From NCBI GenBank assembly GCA_013407085.1, contig JACCGJ010020027.1, forward strand, positions 1-64,000: 64,000 bases of DNA, written 5' to 3'. The position numbers and the translations under genes are program-made. A model generated the notes under the pieces. It was not told the DNA's origin. It was given only the letters and a program-made list of their open reading frames with translations, and ran no database searches. This document shows positions 22,045 to 37,000 of the stretch, piece by piece. Position 1 is the first letter of the stretch. Every line of letters starts with the position of its first letter. Source of the DNA: Atriophallophorus winterbourni. Its lineage: Eukaryota > Platyhelminthes > Trematoda > Plagiorchiida > Microphallidae.

Positions 22045-25000
22045 ATATATATATATAATATATATATATAATCTATATATAAAAATATATATATCTATCC
22101 ATATAATTAAAATTGTGTTTGCATTAAGTTTCAGATCTTCCATCCGCACTGTATTATCGTGTTTTCATAATTTATCATTGTGTAACGAATGCTGAAGTGC
22201 TTTCTAATGCTGGTCTGCAGTGCATGCTCACCATACTAAGACAGCGCCGCCTACGCTGGCTAGGTCACGTATACAACATGGAACTGACCGTATTCCGAAA
22301 GATCTCCTCAATGTTTTGTTGAAATCACTAAGTTAACTTTAAGCAAACCGCACTTGCGGCACTAAGACGTGTGCGAAAGATATATGAGAGCTCTTGACAT
22401 TGATCCTACGAGTTGGGGTGCGCTCACTTTGGAGGCATTGTGTAAAGCGTCATCCACAAGCTAGGTAAAACCAGATACTGATCTCGACTGCTGATCGTAG
22501 ATCACTTCGTCAGCGTGCAAATGCCGCTGATTGGCCGAGTACTGCCTACCGCTGCGAGCTCTTCGGGAGATATTGTTTTTCCCAACTCGCACTGTTTAGT
22601 CTTTTGAAACGCTATGGAGCATGATACCATCATGCGCTTGTAATGTACATCAATGGTTGACATCGACCGAAGGAGACCAGCAACATCAACATTGTGTACC
22701 AGAGTGAAATAGGCGCGCTTACTGTCATTAATTGTAATGAAGGATACCATAAGTAGAATAAAGAACGATGTTATTTGATTTTCTCGTGTTTTATCATTGT
22801 CTCAGCACAATGTTCTAAACCTGATCTCACGAGCTAAAGCTAGATTAATATATTCACTGTGTTAGTCTCATGTTTGTGTTCTGGCACCATGTTACTGCTC
22901 AGTATAACCCTTTCGTTATATTTGTTTACCTTAGACGTGTCCTTCATATTTACTCTGACGATAAACTGTTTTCTTGGTCAAATGCCGCCAGCCTCGTATT
23001 CTGTTCTTTCAATCTCTTCGTTTTCCCCGTTCTCCCTTCTTGTTTTAGGTTGAAACCAGCCAATCCTTAATTCGAATCGTCGGGCTTTCGGCCACTCTGC
23101 CCAACTATGAGGACGTTGCTCATTTTCTCCGCGTGAATCCGTATCGCGGTTTGTTCTACTTCGACGATCGATTTCGTCCGGTTCCATTGTCTATGTCTTT
23201 CTTCGGTGTCAAAGGTCCCAATCGACGCATACAAGAAGAAAACGCGAATATGGCATGCTATAAATTGGTTCTAGACCAAATGAGGGCGGGCGAACAGGTA
23301 GGAATACAGCAACGTAGTGGAAAATGTTTGTGACCGATAGGGGAATCATATTCACGAGAAAATGTTTGTAATGAATCGGTTAGAGTGTAATGATTTGGTA
23401 ACGTTTCGCTTCTGACACAGAAGCTTTGTCAGATCAAGGGTGTCAGTTCGAGCAGTGTTTTGAGTGATCAACCAAACAAGTGAGAGAAATGATTGCCTTT
23501 AAACTAGGCTTTATTCAATTCAAAATTGGACTAGAAAGGCTGCAAAATAGAGAGAGTATGGTGTGTGTAATAATAAGGTTTAAAAACGGTATATGGTATG
23601 GTATGAAAGCACAAGCCTGATCCAGGCCAAGTGCCGCACAGTCGGAGACTGCATGTGGGCTGAGATACTGTCAGGTTGCCCAGGCTTAGACAGATATGAA
23701 AAACGAAATAGAAATGGTAGTGAGACTCCAGCGTGTTTCAGTATGAAGCTCACTACCGATGGCCAATCAATTTAGCACGATGTTAGCCGGACAACATAGA
23801 AATGCTCCACATTTGCAGATCCGTGCATCTTGCACATCCGGTAATATAGCGTACATCAGCTGAGTACAGTCATAGCGCAGAGATCAGGTTTAAATTGCAT
23901 TCAAGCTAGCTAAGAACTGCGCAGAGGTTGTTAAGATAGACAAGCGAAATTAAGCTCAATTGGCGCACCGCCACCCCTACATGTTGTGTAATCTCTTAAT
24001 TGTTTTTTTCGTGGCCAGTGTGAATGACATCCACTGACAGATTAGCTCAAATGCGTAACCCCTGCACATATTATGGGTAATAATACAAAGTTGTCCAACA
24101 CAGTGCTACTCTGTATTGTATTTAATCACAAGCCTGATCTAGGCAAAGTGTCGCACAGTCATAGAGCGCACGCAGGCTAAGATACTCATTTTGCCCAGGG
24201 ATAGACAACGCTATATGGGAAAACGAGAAATTGGCTGTGAGACTCCACCGTGTTTCTACATGCAGCTCAGTACCGTTAGTAAATCGGTTTGACACGGTGT
24301 TACCTGTACTATACAGAAGCACTGGACGACCGCGTATCCGCTCTACTCTCTTCTTGCGAATCGTGACAGGTCTGAGTGGAGAATGTTCATCGGATATGTG
24401 CACTTTAAGTCAGTTTTCTCTGAATACTTGCTTTCATTCGGTACAACTTAATTTTCCATACACAGCTGGTTGCCGACGTCTTTCGAGCTTACAGAGTTGA
24501 ATATTGCGAATCACTTCCCGTCTGAAATGGTTAGACATGTTTTTGGGTAATCATGTAGGCCTTGCTTGCTTGTGTTAATGAGCTGCTATTAAGAACACGT
24601 TGTTATTATCGCTTTCTTGATGTTCGACATAAACATTGATAACCTGATAAGATTTCAAATCGCAGGGAGTCTTTTAGATCTCTGCAACACTACCTGACTG
24701 CGACTGTTGTAAAAACACTGGATGTCTGCTAATAACCCGAAGGGATTTACTATTTCAGTTTATTAACATTCCCAAAGCTCTATTTTACATGTATCAAAAC
24801 GTTGCACGTGAATGGAGCCTTAGCATTGCTTATCATACATTACTTTACTTTTACTTTTGTGCGACTATCTCCTTCTGGAGGATGAGTGGGTTTCAATGAA
24901 GGCTCTTGGGGATTTGGGTACAAAGCGGCGTCCCCAGCACCACTCGGCGTTTGTTCGAGTCAGTTTCCCTAGCCTTTGCACAACCAAGTGCGACCTGCAA

Positions 25001-28000
25001 GGCAGCAGGGAGTTGCCAGAAAGAGGTGGTCTACCAGACTTTGTTCCAGGGTTTTCTCCCGAAGCCTTTCCCACGAGCGGGTATCCTGCAAGGCAGCGGA
25101 GGTTTAAAATCAGGGTTTTCCTTCTCTTAGATGAAATGTCCTCCCAGGCTAACGCGCTCCATCTGCCCGAAGCAAACTGGTTTTCAGGCGCCAGTCACTC
25201 GCCTTCGCCCCTTCTCCTGTTGGTAGAAGCAGTTCCGCCGGGCTCGGGGAGCCACTCGTGCAGGCCAGAAGCTGGACTTGGTTGTCAGAGGCTATTTGAG
25301 ACGCGTGCCATATAGGAGCATTTTATAAACAGTGGGAGCTTATCCCCACTGCCACCCCCGGGTATGACAACCTTTGGAACCCTTATCATGCATTGTCACA
25401 CTTAAGGTTTTGCTTTCTATTGCTCCATTATTTCTGCGCAAGGTAATATAACACTCTTAGTCGTTCACCTTATACTTTTGAATGCAATATGCGAAGGTTT
25501 TCTGCTATCGGTTTTCATTATTCACAGCACGAATGTGTATTACTTCTATACTTTGCGTTAAACACTGTGCTAAATCGATTTACCGCTTGCTAGAATCCCA
25601 GCTCATCTACCACTGGCACTGCTCTGCATGTGGAAATACACTAGAGTCTTACTGCCATTTCCCCTTATATCTGTCTAAGCCTAGGCAACCCGACGGATTG
25701 ATTATCCAACATGCAGTGTATGATTGTGCGGCACTTTTCCTGAATCAGGCTAGTGATTTCATACATACATATCGTCTTGGGTCCTGGCCTCCTTATGCTT
25801 TGCTGTTTACCTAACAGTATCTGCGCTCAAGTATGTTCTATGACTGTGCGACACGTTAAATGGATCCCGGCTTATGATTTCATATATGGTGCAGCATTCA
25901 CACCACACTTGGTCTTCGCTTCAGGTTATGGTTTTTGTGCACGCTCGTGGCGACACACTGAAAACGGCTCGTTGGATCCGCGACACAGCGAGACAGGAAC
26001 ACGAGATCTGCCACTTCCAACCGCAGGATCATGATCCAGGATTGCTTATGAAAAAAGTTAGTGCTGTTTTCAAGATTTGTTTATCGATGCCGATTTTTCA
26101 TGTTATAACTTAACCTGTTATGATGTTTGTCATACTTTGCTGGCTGACTGAGGTAACTGATTACAATCACATGACCGAGTTTTCCATTTTTTCGTTTTGA
26201 AATGAGATGATACTGATGGGTATAACACCGCTTAGCAACCGAACCCTTATGGTTATCATGATTAAATGAGCATTACAATCACGCGTATTCTTTCTTAATC
26301 GTGCATTTTCAGATCAAACGTTTCTCCAACACGGCAGTTCAAGAGCTGATTCCAGACGGATTCGCTTGTCATCATGCAGGCATGCTGCGCACAGATCGCT
26401 CGACAGTAGAGCGCCTTTTCCTCGATGGTCACATTCGTGTGCTCGTGTGCACTGCTACACTCGCTTGGGGTGTGAATCTCCCTGCACACTGTGTTATCAT
26501 CAAAGGGACTCGCGTCTACAAAGCTGAAAAATCCGATTTTGATGATTTGGATATTCTGGATGTTTTACAGGTTAGTTTTCCTGTACACTTCTTACTACTT
26601 TTTGTTGCACGGATGTGCAACCGTGCAGCATTTCTGTGCCGTGTGGCTAACATGGTGCTAAATTGATTGGCCAACGGTAGTGAGCTTCATGCTGAAACAC
26701 GCTGGAATTTCACTACCATTTCGATTCCTCCCTCATATCTGTCTAGGCCTGGGCAACCTTACAGTATCGTAGCCCACGTTCAGTCTCTAACTGTACGGCA
26801 CTTTGCCTGGATCAGGCTTGTGCTTTCATACCATACCATACCCATCCTTTTTGCTTGTATAATATCTTTGGCAAAAGATTCATTAGCCTAACCTAAAAGA
26901 TAAATAGTTTCGTTCATTTCCAAGCGTAGTGCTCGAATGTAGCTTTCTTCCGTTACAAAACTACTCCTCGCAGATATTCGGACGAGCAGGTCGGCCGCAG
27001 TTTGACTCCTATGGAGAGGCCAGCATCATCACATCCCACGACAAACTGGATCACTATCTGCGCTTGATCACCAATCAGCATCCCATCGAAAGCAAACTAC
27101 TCAAGCATCTTCATGACCACTTGAATGCTGAGGTAAGCACGAGATTTCATCGTTACTCCAGAGTACGTGCATTGTTCTGGAATTCAACTGTACTTTTACG
27201 GTTGTAGATCGCCCTTGGGACCGTGTCCAATGTTGAGGATGGCGTCAAATGGCTTAAGGACACGTATTTGTTTGTGCGACTTTTGAAGAACCCCCGTCAT
27301 TATTGTTTTGATAGCAATATCTTGAAAGTGAGTTTGTGTTTTTACTTTGGCCGTGAACTATGACGTAACGTTAGTTGCTACTCACATTAAATATTTGCCT
27401 TTAGCTCCTTGCGGACATTGACAATCAACAGGTTACGCTCCTTCGTTGTGATTTTTAGCCGAGTTCACCAGCTTTCCAACACCAAACCCGTATTCTTCAT
27501 ATCCTTGGCGCATAGCGTTTTTCTGACGCCCCTTCTTTCGTTTAACCCTACAATGGGTTCCAAGTAAAATCTGCATTATCTATCCTTCCAGTGGGCTTTG
27601 ATATGCTTGAATCCTTCCTACGCCAAAGTAGACGATCTAGTTATTTCTCGATTGTTTCTTGCCCGGTAAGCAGCCATAGCTTTCCGTTCTGAAAGATTAC
27701 AGGTAAACAAACTCCCAAGAGCTTCTGCGTCAATTAATCACAAATACAACACAGTCCAACTGTACATTAGCACAGTCCTAATTAAACGGTTGAGTGCAAT
27801 TGTGCAGCATTTCTGTGCTGTACGGCTAACATCGTGCTAAATTGATTGGCCAACGGTAGTGAGCTGCATGCTGAAACAAGCTGGAGCCTCACTACCATCT
27901 TTATTTCGATTTCCCCCCATATCTGTCTAGGCCTGGGCAACCTGACAGTATCTTAGCCCACGTGCGGTCTCTGACTGTGCGGCACTTTGCCTGGATCAGG

Positions 28001-31000
28001 CTTGTGCTTTCATACATACATACAGTATCCGAGGTTAGGGCACCAGAGTTCCGGATTTTCTTCAGCGTTCCGGACATTGTGCCGGCTACTTCTCACGTTT
28101 ACATCAGTTTCCCATTTGGTTTAGATGACTGCTAGCTGAAGCTGTGATTGATTCGGAGTTATTATTATTATTATTAATAATAATTAATTAATTATTTTCT
28201 CATTGCACTAGGTTGTTGTGCTTATGGTGACCTTATTCGTTTCCCACATTGTCGTATAGAATAGTTTTTCTTCCTTTTTATCGAAATTTGTACCGTTGAT
28301 CGTATTGCAACTAGGTTAGTTCAATATACTGTAGTGCTCGCATATTTATGTTAGTTTGTGTTTTCTGTTTTTCAAACTTTTGCATGTGTCATGTGAAAAA
28401 CACAGTTACTTGTGTTTCGCTATGATTATCGAGCGTTTCTGCTGGAAGATATATCGCAGCTAGTCGGACAGTCGCGGTTTTTATAATCTCATGTGAACAT
28501 GGTACTTGAACCCAACGTTTTGTATGAGGATGCAGTCTTTGATTTATCTTAGTTTCCCGATCAATTATCTTAAATGCGCCAGTTTTCATCTGACACGTGT
28601 TCGCCACTGTTGTAACTTAAAGTTGAACAGCTCACCGATTCTTCTTTTTCTGATTGTTTCAGGATGACGCTACGGTCTGTAAATTTCTAACCGACACCGT
28701 GGAGGCTAGCGCCAAAGCACTAGACAAAGCGGAACTGGTTCGTTTCGAGAAAGCAACGGGCCGTCTGGCATCTACTGACCGTGGTCGAACAACCAGTTTG
28801 TTTTACATTCTGTACGAAACATCGATGACGGTGAAACAGTCAGTACATCAGGACATGCTGCTTCCGCAATTGTTATCTGTGTTAAGCCATGCTTCGGAGT
28901 TTTCCTCGATGAAGGTAGGTGCTTCCGTGTAGACTTCTAACTTTTGCTATCTATACCTTTTGTACAACTATTAAAGCTTTCCGGGCAACTGAGTACACGA
29001 CTATATAATTAACCTTTTTCATCACAGGTACGCGATGAAGAAGGCGATGAACTGGTTCGTGCCAAACAACAAATGTGTCGCCTACCCGTCAAGCAATCTG
29101 GGACAGAAGACACGGATGTACCTGCGAAGGTCAACGTGCTTCTCCAATCGTACATCGGTCGCTATACTCCAAGTTGCCATTCATTGGGCTCTGATATGTA
29201 CTATATTCATCAGAATGCTGGCCGTCTGATTCGCTACGTATTCGAGCTGACATTGAGGCAAGGATGGGCTCATTGTTCGTCCTCGGCTTTACAGTTAGCT
29301 CGGGTGGGTGTTTTATAATTTTAAATTTTCCACACTTTCCATAGCTGCAGTTGAATAATTTTAGTGTATTTTGCATGCTGTCCCAACTTTGTTTAACTTG
29401 AAACTAAACAGCAAAGAGGCATCTGTATTCTGTTTGAGTGGTGCTCTATTTTACCATATGCTAATTCATCACCACTAGCGATGAGATCCTTGACAGAGCG
29501 CGCTGAATTCATACTACCATTAACTATCTTCTATCTGCTTGATTATGCAATCTGACAGTATCTCAACCACAAGGAGAGTATCAGACTGTCTGACACCCAG
29601 CTTGTGTTCTCATACATTCGGATTCACTTTCAGATGATTGAACAACGCCACTGGGACAAACAGACCCCGTTGTGGCAGTTTGTGGAATCCTCTTCCAGTC
29701 CTTTGTTGCAACGTGTTGACGATCTGGGGATTCCAATTGATCGAATTGTAGAAACCGATATCAATGAATTGGGTGAGTTATTTTTGCCACCCTTTCGAAA
29801 TCTGCGGTGCGTTTCGGCATGAAACATCCTTTGTCGTTCTGCCACCGTTTCATGAAGTCTTGGTATAGTAAGAAATGATAAGAAAAAACCCTTCGCTTAT
29901 TACCAATTATTCGGTTCCGTGATTTCGATTACTTTTGCGTGGCATTGTCGGGTTAAGCACATTTCCCATCCAATCGAAGACCAAACCTCCAATCCGCTGT
30001 GCCACTGTATGCTCTATTAACTCAGTGGCTGTTCAGATACCCGCTTTTCGGTTTTCCCGTCGTACGAACCACGTATACAACAGGTGGGTAAACGGAACAC
30101 AAAACAACTTCTCGAATGGACATCGTTCATTCTGCATAGAATTTATGAATAAAATTAAAATATTAAAACAAAACCTAGTATATAGTGGTGCTTACATTTC
30201 CATCGCTTACTCATCACAATATATTGGTCGTTTAAAAGCTCCTTGAATGCTTGACCAGAAATCACTTTGTGATTCTGTATTTGCACATCGTGGTTCATTA
30301 TAAGAACCCTATTTAACAGTATACTTTGTTTGAAGCTTTCAAATGCTGGTCTACAGAGCATGTTTACCCTAATTCGACAGCGCCGCCTGCGGTGGCTTGG
30401 CCACGTCTACAGAATTGATAATGGTCGTATTCCGAAAGATTTACTCTATGGTGAATTGCAATTAGGAAGTCGACCATTGGACAGACCGCACTTGTATTAC
30501 AAAGACGTTTGCAGAAGAGATATGAAAGCTCTTAGCATTGACCCGGCGAGTTGGGAAGAATTTGTTATTGACCGCTCAAATCGGAGGCATTATGTAAAGC
30601 GTGGTCTGCAAGCTGGGGAGGAGCAGATACAGCCCTTGGCTGCTGAACGCAGATCACGCCGCCGGCGTGCAACTGATGCAATACAACCGAGTTCTGAATT
30701 TCGTTGCCAGCGCTGCGGGAGAGATTCTTCCTCCCGAATCGGAATGTTTAGTCATTCAAAAAGCTGTAGAACATGAACATTCATGCGATTGTGATGTACA
30801 TACATGGTCGACATCCACCGAAGGAGGCCAACAACAGTAGTTGTCGATAAAACCTTCGATTTTCCGATTGGTAGTTTCCGTGTTTATTTGCGATTCTTAT
30901 AGGCAATGCGTATTAGTTACTTAAATTATTCATCGGAATAACTTGTAGCACATTTTATTTTCCTTCATCAATATCAACTAAGTACCTCGTATAACCTGTC

Positions 31001-34000
31001 TCGTATTGTTTTAAATGACCATACGAGGACAATACTACCTTCTAGGCCCGCGCACAGCCCTTGACTGTGCGGCAACTTGCCTGGATCCAGTCTTGTAATT
31101 TCATACATACTACCGCAAATGAAAAGTATTTACTCTCCTTCGGAACACCATCTCATTTTCGGGCATGTTTCCTGGACATGTAACAAGTAAACATATCTTT
31201 TTATCCTATTATCCCTGTCTTTGTCTGACCAACCTGACTGTATCTAGGCCCATGAGCAGTCTGTGACTGTGCGGCACTTTGCTTCAATCAGACGTGTGAT
31301 TTCATACGTACTCCAAACATATTACTGCTTATGAAAACACGTTTTAACTTTCTATTTATCAATCTCTCAGTTTCGCTTATCCACTACCGTGGCCGAGACG
31401 GTGCCATACAAGTGTCCCAATGGGCTTCCTTTCTCCCACGAATCGACGTCACTGTCAGCTCACAACCCATCACTCGTACAATTTTGCGCGTGACCGCCAC
31501 GCTGCAGCCGAACTTCAAGTGGTCTGATCGCTGGCACGGTTCGCAACAGGGTTTCTGGGTTTGGGTTGAAGATCCCAGCCAAGGATTGATTTGCCACTCC
31601 GAATATTGGACACTTACAAAGCGCGTTGTAAGTGGTGTGAATGATTCGCGTTGCTCACGGTAACGTGGGTTCTGATGATGACCATGATGGTGTATAGTTT
31701 TAGAGTACCCTGTTTATTATTTATTCATTTATTATTATTAAGATTTGTATCATGCTGATAGTTCGGTCTACCGAATACCGCTTATCACTGTGGACATTGT
31801 GAGAGCGACTGTTACTCGTGGATGGTATGAAGGCACAAGCCTGATCCAGGCAAAGTGCCGCACAGTCAGAGACTGTACGTGGGCTAAGATACCGTCAGGT
31901 TGCCCAGGCCAGACAGATAGGAGGGGGAAATAGAAGTGGTAGTGAGACTCCAGCGTGTTTCAGCATGCATGAGTCGTTAGATACACTGTGTAGCTTGAGA
32001 TCATTATTCATGGTTCACATCGACCGACGCTGGACACAGCAACTATGATGATTTTCACTGTTTCTTGCATTAGTTTCATATATTTAATTTGATTAATGCA
32101 CTCAATGATCTTTTATTCGTTCACGAACTTTCCCTTTTATTCAGTGTACCGAACAACTATCATTGTCTATGCCTATCATAGAAGAAGAAGAAGAAGAAAT
32201 TGACTTTATTCGTACACACGAATTTTCAGCTGTTACAATAATTTCACCACAAATTTAAAAAATGATAAACATTTCCCGACATCGAGTTACAATTTGTCGA
32301 CTGAACGATTTTTCTTGTCCGTCTAAATTGATTGACATATGATCCAATTTATTAGCAAAAGTTTTCCGGTCAAACGTTTCACTGCCAGTCCCGGTATCTC
32401 GTACTTCGTTTTAAAGTGCACGTCCAAATTTGACCTCAGTTGATCCGAAAATATTTGATGCATTTTACACTTGAAGAAATTAATTGTATGCACGGCCGAT
32501 TTGAAGGCCCCGCATGCATGCTGATTGTTATAACTGCTCTTTCATTTCTCATTCATTAAACGAACTTGTCTTTTGCGCTGCGCAGCTAACACGGTGCTAA
32601 ATTGTCTGGCCACCGGTAGTGAGCTGCATGCTGAAACACGCTGTAGTCTCACTACCATTTCTATTTTCCAGCTCATATGTATCTTGGCCTGGGTAACATG
32701 TCAGTATCTTAATCCACGTGCAGTCTACGACTGTACGGCACTTTGTATGGATTAGGCTTGTGCTTTCATACCATACCATAATTTCCAGGCAATCAATCTT
32801 TTCTAACTCGGTGTTTGCTTGATTCAGTCATAACAGCTGGTTTGGATTATCAAATATAAATTGCGACTATCGATCGCAGTTATTGCCCTATCAACCGTCA
32901 TACAAGTTTACACCTTAGCGTTTAGTTGGGTTGTGCTTCATCATATACCTTCACTGTGACAGACGAATATCTGTACCTGCATTATAACGCTTGCAGAGTG
33001 CACTCGGCAATCGGCAAGCGTCGTCCGAGGCTGTCTCAGCTGGGGTTGTGGTTGAACTTATTTTCAATTGTCTATGGAATCTACTGTATAGCTCCAATCT
33101 CAACCAATGTTCAATCAAAATTATATTTCATCCAGCCACCAGCTTTAATCTTTTGCTTACTGTTTTCCACCTCTGCGTTCACTTCAATTATCCCACACCT
33201 CGATGGTTAAGTTTATCCCGTTTCCCGTTTTAGTATGCGTCCAAAGAAGCGACAACACTCACATTTGTGGTACCACTGTTTGAACCGTTTCCATCGCAAT
33301 ATCTCGTACGAGTATTCAGCGATAAATGGATCGGCGCAGACGCAGTGTGCCCATTGGATTTTATCCGTTTAAAGTTGCCACCTCCAGACCCACCACACAC
33401 CGGTATGTCTACATCTTTTCGTAATCAACTGTTGAGTAGTATCGCCCTCGTGTTCATTCACTTTACTCGCTTGATTTTTGGTGTTCATCTTGCTATCGTA
33501 CTATTGCTGATGCCGAGATATCAGCGTTTACAGAATCTTAGGACATGCTTGCAAGCGATCGGGAAACCATATTCCTGAAAAAGAAAGTTTTGTAATGAAT
33601 CGCTTAGAGCATTTTTGGGTAATGCTTCGCTTCTGACATCAAAGCTTCGTCAGACCAAGGCTGTCAGGACAAGCAGGGATCTGTGTTTTAATTGCATTTA
33701 CATTACCAATCCTAAGTTGGCTAAGAACTGCGCTGAGCTTGTTAAAATAGACAGTCAAGATAAAGATCAATTGATACACCCCTATGCATGCTGTGTAGTC
33801 CTTTAATTGTTTTGGTTGTGTATCGTTCTTATAAATGTCCACTGACCTGACTGTGTAATTTGTGTGCATACAAGGGGTGATGCATATTGAAGTTTATCCG
33901 CTGATGCCAGATTGAAGAGATGTCCGCTTTATCCAGATTGTTAGCCGCATTCCTATCAGTCTTTGTGATTTCAACAGCCACATCGTGAAGCCTTTGCCCT

Positions 34001-37000
34001 TAATGTTTCCCACTTTATCACAGCCATCCATGCTGTGTCCAGAATTCAGTAATGGCTGAATCCCGGATCAGTGATTGATACCCACTGATTCGATTTTTTG
34101 CTCCTTTATCATAGTGCTGAATTCTCCAGGTGTTTGCCGCATGTATACTCCCGGGCAACCCTTCTTGCTGGTTTTATAAATACAGTTCGTGGCGCAGCCT
34201 CGAGGTAGAAAAAAGAAAATAGCGCTATTCATGTACATGAATTTGCAACACTCAAATTAATTTAACCATACAGAATTAAGGAAAAATGTCCAAGAAGTCT
34301 TTACGGCTGGTTTCAAATCATCGTTCGCGTGTTTGACTGGTCAAACAGGTATTCTGTTATATCAGGAACAAAAGCCTTTCTTACCCTTGAGATGCATTAA
34401 TAAGGGATAGATCGTTTTGCTACTTTTATACGTTACTCGCTTACCAAGGTGATTCACGATTCTACATTCCTTCGGACACTTCCTTGCCATAAAATATTGA
34501 AATTGTTGTGCGTCAATCTCTCTTCATTTTTGATGCCTGCTATTTTATCGGTTTCAATTGGTGTTTTGCTAGGCTCTTATGGCTCTTATGCTGTGCGCCT
34601 AACATCGTGCTAGATTGATAGGCCAACGGTAGTGAGCTGCATGCGAGTATACGCTGGAGTCTCACTACCATTTCTATTTCACCCTCATATCTGTCTAGGC
34701 CTGGGCAACCTGACAGTATATTAGCCCACGTGCAGTCTCTGACTGTGCGGCACTTTGCGTGGATCAGGCTTGTGCTTTCATACATACATACTTATGGTAA
34801 CCATGATCAGCAAGCCGACGAACAACTTCTTGATGAGCTCGACTTTTATCGGTAGAATGACTGCACATGTGTTCAACTTTGTAGAATAACTATTCCATAT
34901 CTTACTTAAATATAATTTTGAGATCCACAGAGGTGTTCCTTAAAACCGCATGCGTGTCGACTGGCTGACGATAGACCGTAGTTCTTATTTTGCCTCTGTG
35001 TGCAAGACAGTCCCAGAACTGGACTGTCTTTCTTTTGTAACCCGGATTTTTTAATCCTAATTATCAAGTTGGTAATGAAATGCTACTAAATTGGTTACGG
35101 TTTATGATGTCGAGTGTATCATCGACATAACCCCAAGAGGGGAGTGCCACATGAATAAACCGTTGATCCCGAGAAAATATGTGTGCCCATCGATAAACCT
35201 GCTGCTTGTGGAATTAAATCCGTTAAATAAGTGGTGGTTCATATTTCGACAAATCGCTCTATCGTTGACGATCTGCTGAGGTCGTGTCTGAGTTTAGTAC
35301 TTTTATTGGTAATTCTGAAGTGCTGATGTTGTCCGTATTCGTGAACTAGGCGCTTACCATTTTCTCCTCAAAAAAGTTTACTGCAACTAACCGACGAAAA
35401 AAACAATCGAGTTTTTAATGAAAGAAAGATGGAGGTGCTTAGCTAATTCATGGGTTAAGGATTCAATGCCATCTACAATGGGCCCTAAAGGATGCTCGCC
35501 TGATGTTTCTTCGACAGTTCCTAGCACGTGAACCAGAATACTTGACCAAGTTGCTCCTTAATTCCATGCAAGTATCTTGAAAGCGCCCTCTTACGGTTAT
35601 TTATAATGGTAATATTTCTACCGTCGTCAATAACCTCATAAGGACCATCCGCAAGTTGTGACTCAGCCTTATTTTTATAATCACTTTCAGTAGCTATCAC
35701 TGTGGCCATACCTTTGCCAACCATAGTGCTAGGAAGCATAGACAAGTGTTTATTTTTTCATCACACCGAAGGTTATCCCTTTCTGGACATTGTTTTTATG
35801 ATACTAGCACTGCGTATAACATGTTTTCCCGTAGCTGATTCAAAGTTAATATTACACACGGAATGTCATCCTAGTCTTTCAATAACCGTTTTGCTTAGCA
35901 AGAAGTTTAACACGTTGAATGCGATGGCGGAAACTGCCGACTTTCCGCTGGTGCGATGATGTTTGGATCGCTGTAGACGCAGTGCCGTTTGAGCAGTCGT
36001 GGTGGGAAGTTGTGTGTGTGTTTCTCGACGTGCTCTACACGCTGACGCAATAAAAATTTTATGGGACACTTCGCAGCACAAATATATCGGTTACGACCCA
36101 CCGGTGTATCGTATTGCACTCAACGTGTTAAGCCTTTTTTCAACAATCTTTGTTCGATCTACATCCTTCTTCACAGTTGACAATCTGGTCTTCATTTGAT
36201 TACCCTGTTGCCGACGCCAAGTATAATTTATTTAACCCATTTCTGCCGATAAAATGTGCCTTTCAACTTTAAAAACGGTATGTCGCGCACGATCAACCCT
36301 TAGCTTCACTTCATGTTTCGGTTGATCATTAATTAACTCACTGAAACCAATCAGCTCATTTCGCTAACGCACTGTGCTACATGTCCAGTACAGAGGTACA
36401 TCCCAGTCTGAGATGATGTTGACAGTTTAGGCCTAATCCAATGCATTTGTTTTTGCCTTAACGGCCCAACGTTATCGGTTTTACTCATAGCTGTAGCACA
36501 TTATCATCTACCTCACTCACGAATGTGCAATCACGTGCAATAATTCTATGCTGTGCGGCTAACACCGTGAGCTGCATGCTGAAAACACGCTGGCGTCTCA
36601 TTGCTATTCCTCCTTTATATCAGCCTTCGCTTGGGCAACCTATGACTGTGCGGCACTTTTGCCCGGATCAGACTTGTGTTTTCATACATAAATACATACC
36701 TCGCACTACTTTTTCGCTGAAAGCAATCACCGTGCTCTGTTTCCACATTCACCTCAGACCTCTTGAATTTGGAACCGCTATCGGTCTGTGCACTGAATAA
36801 CAGTCAATATGAAATGCTGTACAACTTTACTCACTTCAACCCGATCCAGACGCAAATTTTCCATACGCTCTATCATCAAGATGTCAATGTGCTTCTTGGT
36901 GCACCCACCGGTTCGGGGAAGACCGTGGCAGCCGAATTGGCTATTTTCCGCGTGTTCAATCATACGCCAGATAAAAAAGTGTGTTTTATTTTCCTCGTAT

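Larger units (their letters stand above)
23345..24070 (-). repeat. PLE-type repeat with alpha hammerhead motif, split by an S element
   Basis: 23345-23470 and 23880-24070 correspond to the continuous repeat at 33570-33870 (shared gctaagaactgcgc and ttgttaa blocks). The S element at 23590-23832 lies between them. Confidence 0.6.

Noticed and set aside
21911..22195. 94-codon frame rich in Tyr and Ile
   Set aside because: Translation of a (TA)n microsatellite.
27592..27665. Exon-like piece between a good AG and gtaagc, reading [20 protein letters not shown]
   Set aside because: At 74 bases it would break the ASCC3 frame, and exons 14 and 15 already join without loss compared with the animal protein.
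35866..36119. Overlapping 70-codon frames with partial basic character
   Set aside because: No conserved motif; at most flanking PLE sequence.
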